A stretch of DNA of 64,000 nt, taken from NCBI RefSeq assembly GCF_002953215.1, contig NZ_CP026378.1, forward strand, positions 248,001 to 312,000. Direction: 5' to 3'. A program made the translations under genes and the position numbers. This DNA is from Mixta calida. GTDB taxonomy: Bacteria > Pseudomonadota > Gammaproteobacteria > Enterobacterales > Enterobacteriaceae. Shown in pieces: positions 18,299 through 27,576 of this stretch. Position 1 is the stretch's first letter. The number at the start of each line of letters is the position of its first letter. The notes beneath the pieces are model-generated. The model made no database searches, had not been told where the DNA came from, and saw only the letters and a list, made by a program, of their open reading frames with translations.

Positions 18299-18695
18299 CT
18301 GTTTTCTCCCCCGGTTTAGGTTGTCGCCTGCAGCATCGACGATTAGGCGAACGGCGGCAAGCGGACCTTTGATTCAGAGCCATGATTAATTAGCAAAGCA
18401 TATAAAACCGGCCCCCTTGTCCGCCCCCACAGGTTTATTCAACGCCCAATCCTTACCTGCCGCTTCAATTCCTTTTTGAATTAATGAGTTATAAAACATG
18501 GCGGCTGCCTTTAGCGATATGCGAACAAAATATCAGCAACTATTTTGTGATTGCTCTCAATAATTGGCGCCTCGCGGCTATCAGGGAAATAGTTAAGCCG
18601 CTAATGTCAGCCAGGTTTGCTGAATTTCATTATCACCGCTCGTACAGCGCTATCTGATTTGCATTTCGCACTCAATACCGTCGGGAAGGTTAAAA
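18299..18695. other. control region between nucleoside hydrolase gene and treB
   Basis: These 397 bases hold no gene. TGTGA-N6-TCAAT at 18546-18561 is a partial match to a CRP site, as might be expected upstream of a PTS sugar permease gene. The AT-rich centre (18475-18560) probably contains promoters. Confidence 0.35.
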
Positions 18696-20117
18696 ATGGC
18701 AATTAAAAGCAATCCACAGGATATTGATAAACTAATCGATTTGGTCGGCGGGAAGGGCAATATCGCCACCGTCTCTCACTGTATTACGCGCCTGCGATTC
18801 GTGCTTAACGAACCGGCGAAAGCGAAGCCGGCCGAAATAGAAAAGCTGCCGATGGTAAAGGGTTGCTTTACCAACGCCGGGCAGTTTCAGGTAGTGATCG
18901 GCACTGACGTGGATGACTGGTATCAGCTGCTGTTGAAGCAGACCCAGCTAAGCGGAACAGATAAAGAGAGCGCCAAGCGCGTGGCGCGGCAAAATATGAA
19001 ATGGCACGAGAGCCTGATTTCCCATTTCGCTGAAATCTTCTTTCCCCTGCTGCCCGCGTTAATCAGCGGCGGTCTGGTGTTGGGTTTTCGTAATCTCATC
19101 GGCGATCTGCCGCTGTATAACAACGCGCCGCTTACCGAGGCGTCGACGGCCTGGAAAAGCATTTATGACTTTTTATGGCTGATCGGCGAAGCAATCTTTT
19201 TCTATATTCCGGTGGGCATCTGCTGGTCGGTGGTGAAAAAAATGGGCGGCACGCCGATTCTCGGCATTGTGTTGGGCATTACGCTGGTTTCGCCGCAGCT
19301 GATGAACGCCTATCTGCTTGGGCAGCAGACGCCGGAAGCATGGGATTTCGGCTGGTTCGCGATTGATAAGGTCGGCTACCAGTCGCAGGTGATCCCGTCG
19401 ATTCTGGCGGGCCTGACGCTGGCGTGGATAGAGCTGAAGCTGAAGCGTATCGTACCAAACTATCTGACGCTGGTAGTGGTGCCGGTAGTATCGCTGCTGG
19501 TGGCGGTGTTTCTGGCGCACACCATTATCGGGCCGTTTGGCCGCATCGTCGGCAACGGCATCGCATGGGGCGTTAGTCACCTGATGACCGGGCCGTTCGC
19601 GCCGGTAGGCGCGGCGCTGTTTGGCTTCCTCTATGCGCCGCTGGTCATTACCGGCGTGCATCAGACTACGCTGGCGGTGGATTTGCAGCTGATCCAGAAC
19701 CTCGGCGGCACGCCGGTCTGGCCGGTTATCGCGCTCTCCAATATGGCGCAGGGCTCCGCGGTGCTGGGCATTATTTTTATGAGCAAGAAAACCAACGAGC
19801 GCGAAATCTCGGTGCCTGCCGCCGTCTCCGCCTATCTTGGCGTAACGGAACCGGCGATGTACGGCATTAATATGAAATATCGCTTCCCCATGCTGTGCGG
19901 GATGATCGGATCCGCCTGCGCTGGATTGATTTGCGGGCTGGCCGGGGTAATGGCGAACGGCATTGGCGTCGGCGGCCTGCCGGCGATCCTGTCGATCAAA
20001 ACCGCGTACTGGTCGATCTTCGGCACCGCGATGATTGTCGCAATTGTGGTGCCGCTGCTGTTAACCATGGCGGTTTATAAGCGCAAGCACGCTACCGGCA
20101 AGCTGTTGGTAGTATGA
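18696..20117 (+). CDS. treB: trehalose-specific PTS permease, EIIBC
   Basis: The 473-residue protein, the same length as E. coli TreB, has an N-terminal EIIB domain with the phosphorylated cysteine C29 in ATVSHCITRLRF, then the EIIC membrane domain (WHESLISHFAEIFFPLLPALISGG, GEAIFFYIPVGICWS, TGVHQTTLAVDLQ, ISVPAAVSAYLGVTEPAMYG). It imports trehalose as trehalose 6-phosphate, with phosphate supplied by a glucose-type EIIA. Unlike in E. coli, no treC (trehalose-6-phosphate hydrolase) or treR lies beside it. The ribosome binding site (GGGAAGG) is close to the ATG. Specificity for trehalose is inferred from similarity. Confidence 0.93.
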   Translation: MAIKSNPQDIDKLIDLVGGKGNIATVSHCITRLRFVLNEPAKAKPAEIEKLPMVKGCFTNAGQFQVVIGTDVDDWYQLLLKQTQLSGTDKESAKRVARQNMKWHESLISHFAEIFFPLLPALISGGLVLGFRNLIGDLPLYNNAPLTEASTAWKSIYDFLWLIGEAIFFYIPVGICWSVVKKMGGTPILGIVLGITLVSPQLMNAYLLGQQTPEAWDFGWFAIDKVGYQSQVIPSILAGLTLAWIELKLKRIVPNYLTLVVVPVVSLLVAVFLAHTIIGPFGRIVGNGIAWGVSHLMTGPFAPVGAALFGFLYAPLVITGVHQTTLAVDLQLIQNLGGTPVWPVIALSNMAQGSAVLGIIFMSKKTNEREISVPAAVSAYLGVTEPAMYGINMKYRFPMLCGMIGSACAGLICGLAGVMANGIGVGGLPAILSIKTAYWSIFGTAMIVAIVVPLLLTMAVYKRKHATGKLLVV

Positions 20118-20160
20118 GCCGCAGTTGAAAAAACGGCGGCGCAGGCCGCCGCCGTGCGGG

Positions 20161-21318
20161 TTAAAAGTATTTCAGCCAGCGGATATCGCGCCGCTGCTGT
20201 TTCAGGCGGCTGAAGCGGCGCACCGGCCACCAGAGCAGCAACGCCAGCGCCAGCATGCAGAGCCACAGCTGCCAGACGGCGTCGAAGCCGAACCAGTCGC
20301 CCTGGTTTTTCCCCCAGCGCGCTTCGGCCAACAGGTAGAGCGCCTTCAACACGTAGAGATGCAGCAGATAGAAAAACATCGGCGCGCTGCCGAACACCGC
20401 CAGCCAGCCGATAAAGCGGCTCTTCTCTTCCACGCGTTCAAACAGCGCCAATAAGGTCAGCCCCACGCCCAGCGTCAGGCAGAGAAACAGCAGCGAAGGC
20501 GGATATTTGGTGATATTGAAAAACGCCATCGCGCTTTCGCCCAGCGTCGTGCCCGCCTGCAAGGGTTTTTCGCCGTAGCCATTGATCAGACGCAGCGCCG
20601 CAAACAGGCCGAGCAGACCCGCAGCGGCGGCGAACAGCGCCCGGCCTCGCTGCGCGCTGCGCCAGCCAGGTTGCCAGAGCTGTCCGGCGCAGTAGCCCAG
20701 CGCGATTACCCCGACCCACGGCAGCAACGGATAAGAGGTGCGCATCCGCAGCGTATCGCCGATCTCAATCCAGCCGCGATCGTGCAGAATCGCCCACGGC
20801 AGATGCCACGGCGAGCCTGGCGCGGCGTGAATGCCGTCGAGCAGGTTATGTCCCGCCACCAGCAGCACGCCGACCGCGGCGATCGCCCACAGCGGCAGCC
20901 ACAGCAGCGCGCTCAGCGCCAGCATGCTCAGGCCGATAGCCCAGATCACCTGCAAATAGAGGACTTCAGGCGGGAAGCTAAAGGTCCAGGCGAAGTTAAC
21001 CAGCGTCAGCTCCAGCGCGATCAGCACCACGCCGCGCTTCAGCAAAAACAGCGAAACCGCTTCGCGGCTCTGCTTTTTCTGCTGATAGAGCGCGGCGGAA
21101 AGGCCCGTCAGAAAAACGAATACCGGCGCGCACAGGTGCGCCAGCGTGCGGCTGATAAACAGCGCCGGATCGGTGTGCGCGACATCGATCGGATCGGACA
21201 GCTGTTTATGCAAAAAAAAGGTTTCGCGTACGTGATCCAGCAGCATCAGCAGGATCACCAGGCCACGCAGCGCATCGATGGCCTGCAGGCGTTGAACGAG
21301 CTTATCGGACATATCCAT
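20161..21318 (-). CDS. DUF1624/HGSNAT-type integral membrane protein
   Basis: The 385-residue protein has about ten membrane segments and starts with RLQAIDALRGLVILLMLLDHVRE, the signature of the DUF1624 group related to heparan-alpha-glucosaminide acetyltransferase and acyltransferase-3 proteins. LCAPVFVFLTGLSAALY and APMFFYLLHLYVLK are other conserved parts. Members are thought to move acyl groups across or at the inner membrane, but the substrate is not known. Two in-frame ATGs, at 21318 and 21312, are possible; TCTGGGA spacing favours the second. Convergent with treB. Confidence 0.85.
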   Translation of the reverse strand: MDMSDKLVQRLQAIDALRGLVILLMLLDHVRETFFLHKQLSDPIDVAHTDPALFISRTLAHLCAPVFVFLTGLSAALYQQKKQSREAVSLFLLKRGVVLIALELTLVNFAWTFSFPPEVLYLQVIWAIGLSMLALSALLWLPLWAIAAVGVLLVAGHNLLDGIHAAPGSPWHLPWAILHDRGWIEIGDTLRMRTSYPLLPWVGVIALGYCAGQLWQPGWRSAQRGRALFAAAAGLLGLFAALRLINGYGEKPLQAGTTLGESAMAFFNITKYPPSLLFLCLTLGVGLTLLALFERVEEKSRFIGWLAVFGSAPMFFYLLHLYVLKALYLLAEARWGKNQGDWFGFDAVWQLWLCMLALALLLWWPVRRFSRLKQQRRDIRWLKYF

Positions 21319-21473
21319 TTCCCAGAAGACTAAAGGCGAAATGTTATATCATAACAAAAAGCAGCGACTCAACGATCTTTACCTGGAACGGCGGCTAAGG
21401 AGAGACGCGCAACGCCTGCTGGCCTGGCGCTATTGTCTGACGCGCCCGGCGCGGCTAAAATCAGCGGCATCAA

Positions 21474-21530
21474 GGTGATGGCGTGCCACCTTTCCTGACC
21501 GCGGCTCTTCAGAGCGCTGATGACGCCTGA
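21474..21530 (+). ncRNA. candidate fluoride riboswitch (crcB motif)
   Basis: The segment begins GGTGATGGCGTGCCACC, in which GGTG pairs with CACC as in the motif's first hairpin. The GGCGT within it can pair with the distal ACGCC to form the pseudoknot-closing stem. A GCTCTTCAGAGC hairpin follows and is succeeded by CTGATG, matching the conserved CUGAUG of fluoride riboswitches. It lies 110 bases upstream of crcB, the fluoride exporter gene, on the same strand. I judged the fold by eye. Confidence 0.75.
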
Positions 21531-21639
21531 CGCGACGCTTTCTTAACGGGAAGGTGTGCCGCATGTCAGGACGTCGACCTCTTCCTCTATGCGACATACC
21601 CTGTGAATCATTCCTTTTACTTTCTGGACCTTAACGGCG

Positions 21640-22017
21640 ATGTTGAAATCGATGCTGGCGGTAATGCTGGGAGGCGCGGCGGGCTGTACGCTGCGCTGGT
21701 TAATCTCTTTACGCTTTAACGCCCTGTTTCCCAGCCTGCCGCCCGGCACGCTGCTGGTAAACCTGCTGGGCGGGCTGATTATCGGGATGGCCACCGCCTG
21801 GTTTATGAAAAATCCGCAGCTGTCGCCGGAGTGGAAGTTGCTGATCGTGACCGGGCTGTGCGGCGGCCTGACCACCTTCTCTACCTTTTCCGTTGAAATC
21901 ATGACGCTGATGCAGAGCGGCAAATACCTCTGGGCGATGGGGCATGTGCTGACTCATGTCATTGGGTCGCTGCTGATGACCTTCGCCGGTTTTATGCTGG
22001 TTAACCTGCTGGGTTAG
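21640..22017 (+). CDS. crcB: fluoride efflux transporter
   Basis: The 125-residue, four-helix membrane protein is a Fluc/CrcB channel that lets fluoride leave the cell as a dual-topology dimer. Conserved parts are GGAAGCTLRWLIS near the N-terminus, PPGTLLVNLLGGLIIGM with the key asparagine, and the GLCGGLTTFSTFS signature that lines the pore. Length is normal. A candidate fluoride riboswitch lies 110 bases upstream, which supports both calls. No second crcB gene is adjacent. Confidence 0.95.
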   Translation: MLKSMLAVMLGGAAGCTLRWLISLRFNALFPSLPPGTLLVNLLGGLIIGMATAWFMKNPQLSPEWKLLIVTGLCGGLTTFSTFSVEIMTLMQSGKYLWAMGHVLTHVIGSLLMTFAGFMLVNLLG

Positions 22018-22100
22018 GTCAGCGCAGCGATCGCCTTCTACAGTTAAACAGGGCGGCGCGTCTGCGGGCGCGCCGGTTTTCCCGCTAACAAGGAGGGACT

Positions 22101-22919
22101 ATGACGACTAACCGTACATTTCTTAACCTGGTGCTGCTTTCCGGCGACGCGCAGACGCAGCTGCAGGCGGCGAAAGAGGCCGGTTTCGATGAGGTGGAGA
22201 TCTGGCAGGAAAGTATCGAATCGGCGGATGGCGGCGCGACGGCGGTGCGTGAACGGGCGCAACAGCTTGGCATGGGCTTTACCAACTGCCAGGTGCTGCG
22301 CGATTTCGCCGGCGCGCCGCTGACGCTGCGCGCTGAAAAACGTCAGGAGGCGCAGCGATTTTTCCGGCTGGCGCAGGCGATTGGCTGCGATACGGTGCAG
22401 GCGCCCGCCTGTACGCGCGACGACTGCCAGGCGGCGCTGATCGACGAGGATTTACGCTGGCTCTCCGCTGAAGCGGCGCGCCACGGCCTGCGGATTATGT
22501 ATGAGCCGATGGCCTGGAGCCGCGTCGATAACCGGCTGGAGCCGACCTGGCGACGACTGGAGCGGCTCGATTTGCCTAACGTCGGGCTGGTGGTAGATCT
22601 GTTTCATATCGCCGCGCGCGGCGACGACGCCAGCGTGCTGGAGAGCATTCCGGCAGAGCGGATTTATGAAGTGCAGCTGTGCGATATGGCCGAGGCGGTG
22701 ACGCCGGGCGATATGGCGCATCTGGTGGATACGGCGCGCCATCGTCGGCTGTTGCCCGGCGACGGCAATCTGCCGGTGGCGGAATATGTCGCCGCGCTGA
22801 AGCGCAAGGGCTACCGTGGGCCGGTCGGCATAGAAGTGTTTAACGATCAGCTGCAACAGCAGCTGCCGACGCGCGCGGCACAGCAGGCGTTTGCCGCGCT
22901 AAGCCGTTGTTGGTCATAG
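22101..22919 (+). CDS. sugar phosphate isomerase/epimerase-like TIM-barrel protein
   Basis: The 272-residue protein belongs to the xylose-isomerase-like/AP-endonuclease-2 TIM-barrel group. Likely metal ligands are E in IMYEPMAW, D and H in VVDLFHIAARG, and E in VGIEVFNDQL. QAPACT and CDMAEAV are other family-like strand ends. Members include inosose dehydratase, hydroxypyruvate isomerase and dehydroshikimate dehydratase; this one cannot be placed more narrowly. The ATG follows a strong AAGGAGG site. It lies 83 bases after crcB and may be read from the same transcript. Confidence 0.85.
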   Translation: MTTNRTFLNLVLLSGDAQTQLQAAKEAGFDEVEIWQESIESADGGATAVRERAQQLGMGFTNCQVLRDFAGAPLTLRAEKRQEAQRFFRLAQAIGCDTVQAPACTRDDCQAALIDEDLRWLSAEAARHGLRIMYEPMAWSRVDNRLEPTWRRLERLDLPNVGLVVDLFHIAARGDDASVLESIPAERIYEVQLCDMAEAVTPGDMAHLVDTARHRRLLPGDGNLPVAEYVAALKRKGYRGPVGIEVFNDQLQQQLPTRAAQQAFAALSRCWS

Positions 22920-23034
22920 CGGCCGATGTCGTGAGCGCGGCGAGCGAGCCTCATCCGTCGCATTCAGAAAACCGCTGGCGACAGCGGTAAGCGCTGAAGG
23001 AGATTATCTGCGCGGACGGGAGCGAACCGCCGGA

Positions 23035-23649
23035 TTACAGTCGGCTGCCGACGCCGAAGCAGCGGGCGATAAAGGCCACTGCCCGCTGCGCGCCTGCGCC
23101 GGAAATCGTGTGGCCGATGCCCGCTTCATACTGTGTCTCTACCGGCACGCCTGCCGCCTTCAGCCGCAGCGAGGCGGATTCGCTCTCTTCCCAAGGGATC
23201 ACCGCGTCGACCCTGCCGTGCACCAGCAGCACCGGCGCGTGGCGCACCGGCATCAGTGGTTCGGGCGTTGCCAGTCGGCCGGAAAAAGCCACCACGCCCG
23301 CCAGCGGCCAGCGCCCGGAAGCCAACGCGTCCAGCGCCATACTCGATCCCTGAGAAAAACCCACCAGCAGCACGTTTTCCGGTTCGGTGACCTGATGCGC
23401 GCTCAGCAGACCGTGCAGCGTTTTGTCAAAGGCGGAGCGGGCGGCGATCACGCGTTCGGCACGGTTCTGCGGCGTAATGCCGTCAAGGCTGAACCACTGG
23501 TAGCCGGGGCCGTGATCGAAGCGAAAGGGCGCGTCGGGCGCGGCGAAGGCGGTGGCGGGCAACAGGGGGGCCCAGTGCGGGCCAAGCCCGGCCAAATCGT
23601 CGCCGTTGCTGCCGACGCCGTGCAGAAAAATCACCAGTTTTTTTGTCAT
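23035..23649 (-). CDS. carboxylesterase/serine hydrolase, YpfH-like
   Basis: The 204-residue protein is a small alpha/beta-hydrolase of the phospholipase/carboxylesterase (YpfH-like) type: VIFLHGVGSNGDDL gives the oxyanion loop, S99 in LLVGFSQGSSM the nucleophile, D in VHGRVDAVIP the acid and H in AGIGHTIS the base. E. coli YpfH hydrolyses short-chain esters in vitro; the natural substrate is unknown. The ATG has GGAGGCGAAG before it. It is divergent from the ABC exporter gene by about 100 bases. Confidence 0.9.
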   Translation of the reverse strand: MTKKLVIFLHGVGSNGDDLAGLGPHWAPLLPATAFAAPDAPFRFDHGPGYQWFSLDGITPQNRAERVIAARSAFDKTLHGLLSAHQVTEPENVLLVGFSQGSSMALDALASGRWPLAGVVAFSGRLATPEPLMPVRHAPVLLVHGRVDAVIPWEESESASLRLKAAGVPVETQYEAGIGHTISGAGAQRAVAFIARCFGVGSRL

Positions 23650-23748
23650 CTTCGCCTCCGCATAGAAAGTTTTAGCATGCGCTTTTACGCCGCAGAGTTA
23701 AACCCTCGCGCCAAATTGCACTAAGCTCAGAGACTCGTCGATTAAAAA

Positions 23749-25593
23749 GTGAGCGTGCGTATGCTGTTTCGCCGTTTCGAACGTTACATCAACATTTTTC
23801 AGGATGCCCCCGGCGAGGCGCCGCCTGAAACCGTATGGGCCTTCTACCGTTATTTCCTGCGTCAGGTATGGCGCAGCTTCGCCGCGCTGCTAACGGTTGG
23901 GCTGATTACCTCGTTGATTGAAGTAGCGCTTTACCGCTATCTTAGCCAGCTGATCGATATGGTTAACGCCTCGACGCCGGCCAGCTTCTTTCACGAGCAC
24001 TGGGGCACGCTGCTGTGGATGGCGGCGGTGGCGATGATTCTGCGTCCGATGTTTATCGGCCTGCACGATCTGCTGATCCACCAAAGCATCGGGCCCAGCC
24101 TTGGCAGCCTGATCCTCTGGCAGAATCACAGCTACGTGCTGCGCCAGAGCCTGAAGTTTTTCCAGAATGATTTTTCCGGGCGCATCGCGCAGCGCATTAT
24201 GCAAACCGGCAACGCGCTGCGTGATTCGGCGGTGCAGCTTGTCGACGCCATCTGGCACGTTTCTATCTACGCCATCACCTCGCTGGTGCTGTTCGCCGAG
24301 GCGGACTGGCGGCTGGTGCTGCCACTGATTATCTGGATCGTCGCTTACGCCAGCACGCTGCGCTACTTCGTGCCGCGCATCAAGGCGCGCTCGGTGGTTT
24401 CGTCTGAAGCGCGCTCTAAACTGATGGGCTGCATTGTCGATGGCTACACCAATATCACCACCCTGAAGCTGTTCGCCCATACCGATCTGGAGCAGCGCTA
24501 CGCGCAGGAAGCGATCGGCGAGCAGACCGAAAAAACCCAGCACGCCAGCCGTATGCTGACCAGCATGGACGTGACGCTTTCCACGCTGAACGGCCTGCTG
24601 ATTGGCGGGACCTGCGGCCTGGCGCTCTGGCTGTGGAGCGAATCGCTGATTACCGTCGGCGCGATCGCGCTGGTTACCGGGCTGGTGATCCGCATCGTCA
24701 ATATGTCCGGCTGGATCATGTGGGTGGTGAACGGTATTTTCGACAATATCGGCACGGTGCAGGATGGCCTGACCACCATCGCGCAGCCGCTGAGCGTTAC
24801 CGACGCGCCGGACGCCAAACCGTTGCGCGTCCAGCAGGGCGCCATCCGTTTTGACAGCGTGCGCTTTGACTACGGCGGCGGTCGTCAGGTGATCAACGAT
24901 CTGCATCTCGATATTAAACCGGGCGAGAAGATCGGGCTGATTGGCCCGTCGGGCGCCGGGAAATCGACGCTGGTCAACCTGCTGCTGCGGCTGTATGACC
25001 TGAACGGCGGCCGCATTACCATCGACGGGCAGGATATCGCCAGCGTCACGCAAACCAGCCTGCGCGCGCAGATCGGCATGATCACCCAGGACACCTCGCT
25101 GCTGCACCGTTCGATTCGCGATAATCTGCTGTATGGCCGTCCCGACGCCAGCGAAGCGGAGTTGTGGACCGCGATTCGTCGCGCGCGCGCCGAAGAATTT
25201 ATTCCGCTGCTGTCCGATAATCAGGGGCGCAGCGGGCTGGACGCGCACCTCGGCGAGCGCGGCGTGAAGCTCTCCGGCGGGCAGCGTCAACGTATCGCCA
25301 TCGCCCGCGTGCTGCTGAAAGACGCGCCGATTCTGATCATGGATGAGGCGACCTCGGCGCTCGATTCCGAAGTCGAAGCGGCGATTCAGGAGAGCCTGGA
25401 GACGTTGATGGAGGGCAAAACGGTGATCGCCATCGCCCACCGTTTATCCACCATCGCCCGGCTCGACCGTCTGGTGGTGCTGCAAAATGGCAGGATTATC
25501 GAAATCGGCAACCATCAGCAGCTGCTGGCGCAGAACGGGCTCTATGCCCGCCTGTGGCGGCATCAGACCGGCAACTTCGTCGGCGACTATTAA
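23749..25593 (+). CDS. ABC exporter, fused permease and ATPase
   Basis: The 614-residue half-transporter has an N-terminal six-helix membrane domain (residues about 30-330, including LKFFQNDFSGRIAQRIMQTG, the first coupling-helix region) and a nucleotide-binding domain. The latter has Walker A GPSGAGKST, signature LSGGQRQR, Walker B ILIMDEAT and switch AHRLS. Such proteins dimerise and export lipids, peptides or drugs from the inner leaflet. The first start is a GTG at 23749; the ATG at 23761 is an equally good candidate. No neighbour suggests the cargo. Confidence 0.92.
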   Translation: MSVRMLFRRFERYINIFQDAPGEAPPETVWAFYRYFLRQVWRSFAALLTVGLITSLIEVALYRYLSQLIDMVNASTPASFFHEHWGTLLWMAAVAMILRPMFIGLHDLLIHQSIGPSLGSLILWQNHSYVLRQSLKFFQNDFSGRIAQRIMQTGNALRDSAVQLVDAIWHVSIYAITSLVLFAEADWRLVLPLIIWIVAYASTLRYFVPRIKARSVVSSEARSKLMGCIVDGYTNITTLKLFAHTDLEQRYAQEAIGEQTEKTQHASRMLTSMDVTLSTLNGLLIGGTCGLALWLWSESLITVGAIALVTGLVIRIVNMSGWIMWVVNGIFDNIGTVQDGLTTIAQPLSVTDAPDAKPLRVQQGAIRFDSVRFDYGGGRQVINDLHLDIKPGEKIGLIGPSGAGKSTLVNLLLRLYDLNGGRITIDGQDIASVTQTSLRAQIGMITQDTSLLHRSIRDNLLYGRPDASEAELWTAIRRARAEEFIPLLSDNQGRSGLDAHLGERGVKLSGGQRQRIAIARVLLKDAPILIMDEATSALDSEVEAAIQESLETLMEGKTVIAIAHRLSTIARLDRLVVLQNGRIIEIGNHQQLLAQNGLYARLWRHQTGNFVGDY

Positions 25594-25598
25594 GCCTG

Positions 25599-26723
25599 TT
25601 ATTCACCCCGGCGGTAGGGGAGCGACGCGCGCGCTTCCTCCGCCCACTGGCGCACGCCTTCCCGCTCCTGCTGCAAGAAATCCGCTATCGCCATCTGCAA
25701 TCCCTCGTGGCGCAGGTAGTGCCACGAGCGGGTTATCACCGGCTCAAAGCCGCGCACCAGCTTATGCTCGCCCTGCGCGCCCGCGTCGAAATGGCGCAGC
25801 CCGTTAGCGATAGCGAACTCCATTCCCTGCCAGAAGCAGGTTTCGAAATGCAGCCGGTCAAATTCCGCCAGGCAGTCCCAGTAGCGGCCGTAGAGCGTAT
25901 CGTCGCTGAGCAGGCTAAAGGCCATCGCCACCGGCTGCGCCTCGCGCTGGGCGAAAACCACGCGGATCGCCGTTGGCATCCGCGCCGCCAGCAGGCTGAA
26001 GAAGTCGCGCGTCAGGTAGGGCAGCTGGCCGCGCACCGCGTAAGTGTTGGCGTAGCAGCTGTAGACGAAATCCCATTGCGCCTCGCTCAGTTCGCCGCCG
26101 CTGAACCACTGAAAGGTGATGCCGTTTTCAGCCACCTGCGCGCGCTCTTTGCGGATCTGTTTACGCTTGCGCGACATCAGCGTATCAAGGAAATCCTGAA
26201 AATCGCGGTAGCCGGGATTATGCCAGTGGTACTGGCAGCCGAGGCGCTCCAGCCAGCCGGGCTGCGTCGCCAGCAGCGCATCGCCGCGCGCGTCGGTGAA
26301 ATTGATATGCGCGCCGGAGAGGCCGTGCCGCGCCAGCGTTTCCGGCAGCGCCTCCAGTAGCGCCGTCAGCGCCTGTGCGTCGCCCAGCAGCCGCGGCCCG
26401 CTGACCGGGCTGAACGGCACCGCGCCCAGCCATTTCGGATAGTAGCGAATACCGGCGCGGCGGCAGGCGTCCGCCCAGCTGTGGTCAAAGACATATTCGC
26501 CCCAGGAGTGGCTTTTGCCGTAGCCGGGCAGCGCGGCGCGCAGGCGCCCCTGTTCGAACCAGGCGAGATGCGCCGGCTGCCAGCCGCTTTCCGCGCCGAC
26601 GCTGCCGCTCTCTTCCAGCGCGCTGAGAAAGGCGTGACGTAAAAAGGGCTGAGTGTCGGACAGCAGGCTGTCCCAGTCGTCGGCGGAAACGGCGTTAAGC
26701 GAAGCAAGAAAGGAGAGCGACAT
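25599..26723 (-). CDS. GNAT/FemAB-like protein of the peptidogalycan biosynthesis (DUF482) family
   Basis: The 374-residue protein begins with WDSLLSDTQPFLRHAFLSALEESGSV, the standard opening of the DUF482 group. It continues with KSHSWGEYVFDHSWADA, FSPVSGPRLL, KRKQIRKERAQV, LYGRYWDCLAEFDRLHFE and a C-terminal GAQGEHKLVRGFEP. The fold is a double GNAT domain like FemAB aminoacyltransferases. The reaction is not established, and the family name peptidogalycan biosynthesis is only a database label. The ATG at 26723 has GGAG seven bases ahead. It converges with the ABC exporter, five bases between stops. Confidence 0.88.
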   Translation of the reverse strand: MSLSFLASLNAVSADDWDSLLSDTQPFLRHAFLSALEESGSVGAESGWQPAHLAWFEQGRLRAALPGYGKSHSWGEYVFDHSWADACRRAGIRYYPKWLGAVPFSPVSGPRLLGDAQALTALLEALPETLARHGLSGAHINFTDARGDALLATQPGWLERLGCQYHWHNPGYRDFQDFLDTLMSRKRKQIRKERAQVAENGITFQWFSGGELSEAQWDFVYSCYANTYAVRGQLPYLTRDFFSLLAARMPTAIRVVFAQREAQPVAMAFSLLSDDTLYGRYWDCLAEFDRLHFETCFWQGMEFAIANGLRHFDAGAQGEHKLVRGFEPVITRSWHYLRHEGLQMAIADFLQQEREGVRQWAEEARASLPYRRGE

Positions 26724-26810
26724 CAACAGACTCCGGCAGAGAGCGGGCCGCCTGGCGACGGCCCGCCCGAAAGTGAATATTCACCTTAGCATATTCCCGC
26801 GCGCAACCGC

Positions 26811-27575
26811 TTAGTCGCTGTTCTCACGCATGTTCAGCGCCAGCGCGCTGGCCGGATCGAACAGCGACAGGCTTTCGATCTGGTCGAGCAGGATAACCTT
26901 GCGGAACGCCAGCGCCGACTGCGGCTCCGACGTCAGCGTAATGTCATGTTTGGCGTACCAGGCGCTGTAGTTATGCTCCACAATCAGGTCGAGCGTTTTG
27001 CTGTCGCGGTAGCCGCTCAGCATCGGGATCAGCACCACGTTATTGGCGTCGGCGCTGTCGAAGGACGAGGTGTGGATCATGCCGATATAAATGCGATGCG
27101 AGGTAAGGGTGATCCACGCCAGCTCTCCCTGTTCCATGCACTGATAGAGCAGATGCTCCACGCCGTTGGAGCGCGACAGCGAATTATAAAGCTCGCGGCG
27201 GCCCTGACCGTCGAGACGCGCGCTGCCCGCCCAGTTGGAGCGATAGAGGCAAAACAGCACGGCGAAGGTGAGCATAATCACTACCGGCGCCTGGATGCCG
27301 AGAAAGCTCCAGTTCATAAACTCGATGTGGTAGCTGTGATGCTCCGCGCCGAAATAGTGCGGAAACGCGTTCATGGTGGCGGACGCGGCCAACAGCAGCA
27401 GCCAGATAATGGCGGTAGCGATAACGCCCTGAATCACGAAAATACAGCCGTAAAGCGCCACCAGAAAATAGACGTCCCAGCCGAAGGTGCGTTTGAATTT
27501 AAAACGGGTGGAGAGGTCGCGGCTGCTGTACCAGTAACCGCAGACCATCAGCACCATAAATATCGCCGTTCCCAT
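26811..27575 (-). CDS. membrane protein of unknown function
   Basis: The 254-residue protein has about three hydrophobic segments in its first half (MGTAIFMVLMVCGYWYS, the region around residues 36-66, and AVVIML-like sequence near 97-112). A soluble C-terminal half includes GELAWITLTSHRIYIGMIH and VVLIPMLSGYRDSKTL. That half looks like a strand-rich cytoplasmic or periplasmic domain. It begins one base after the stop of a 65-residue gene, so the two form an operon. I do not recognise either family. Confidence 0.75.
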   Translation of the reverse strand: MGTAIFMVLMVCGYWYSSRDLSTRFKFKRTFGWDVYFLVALYGCIFVIQGVIATAIIWLLLLAASATMNAFPHYFGAEHHSYHIEFMNWSFLGIQAPVVIMLTFAVLFCLYRSNWAGSARLDGQGRRELYNSLSRSNGVEHLLYQCMEQGELAWITLTSHRIYIGMIHTSSFDSADANNVVLIPMLSGYRDSKTLDLIVEHNYSAWYAKHDITLTSEPQSALAFRKVILLDQIESLSLFDPASALALNMRENSD

Positions 27576-27576
27576 T

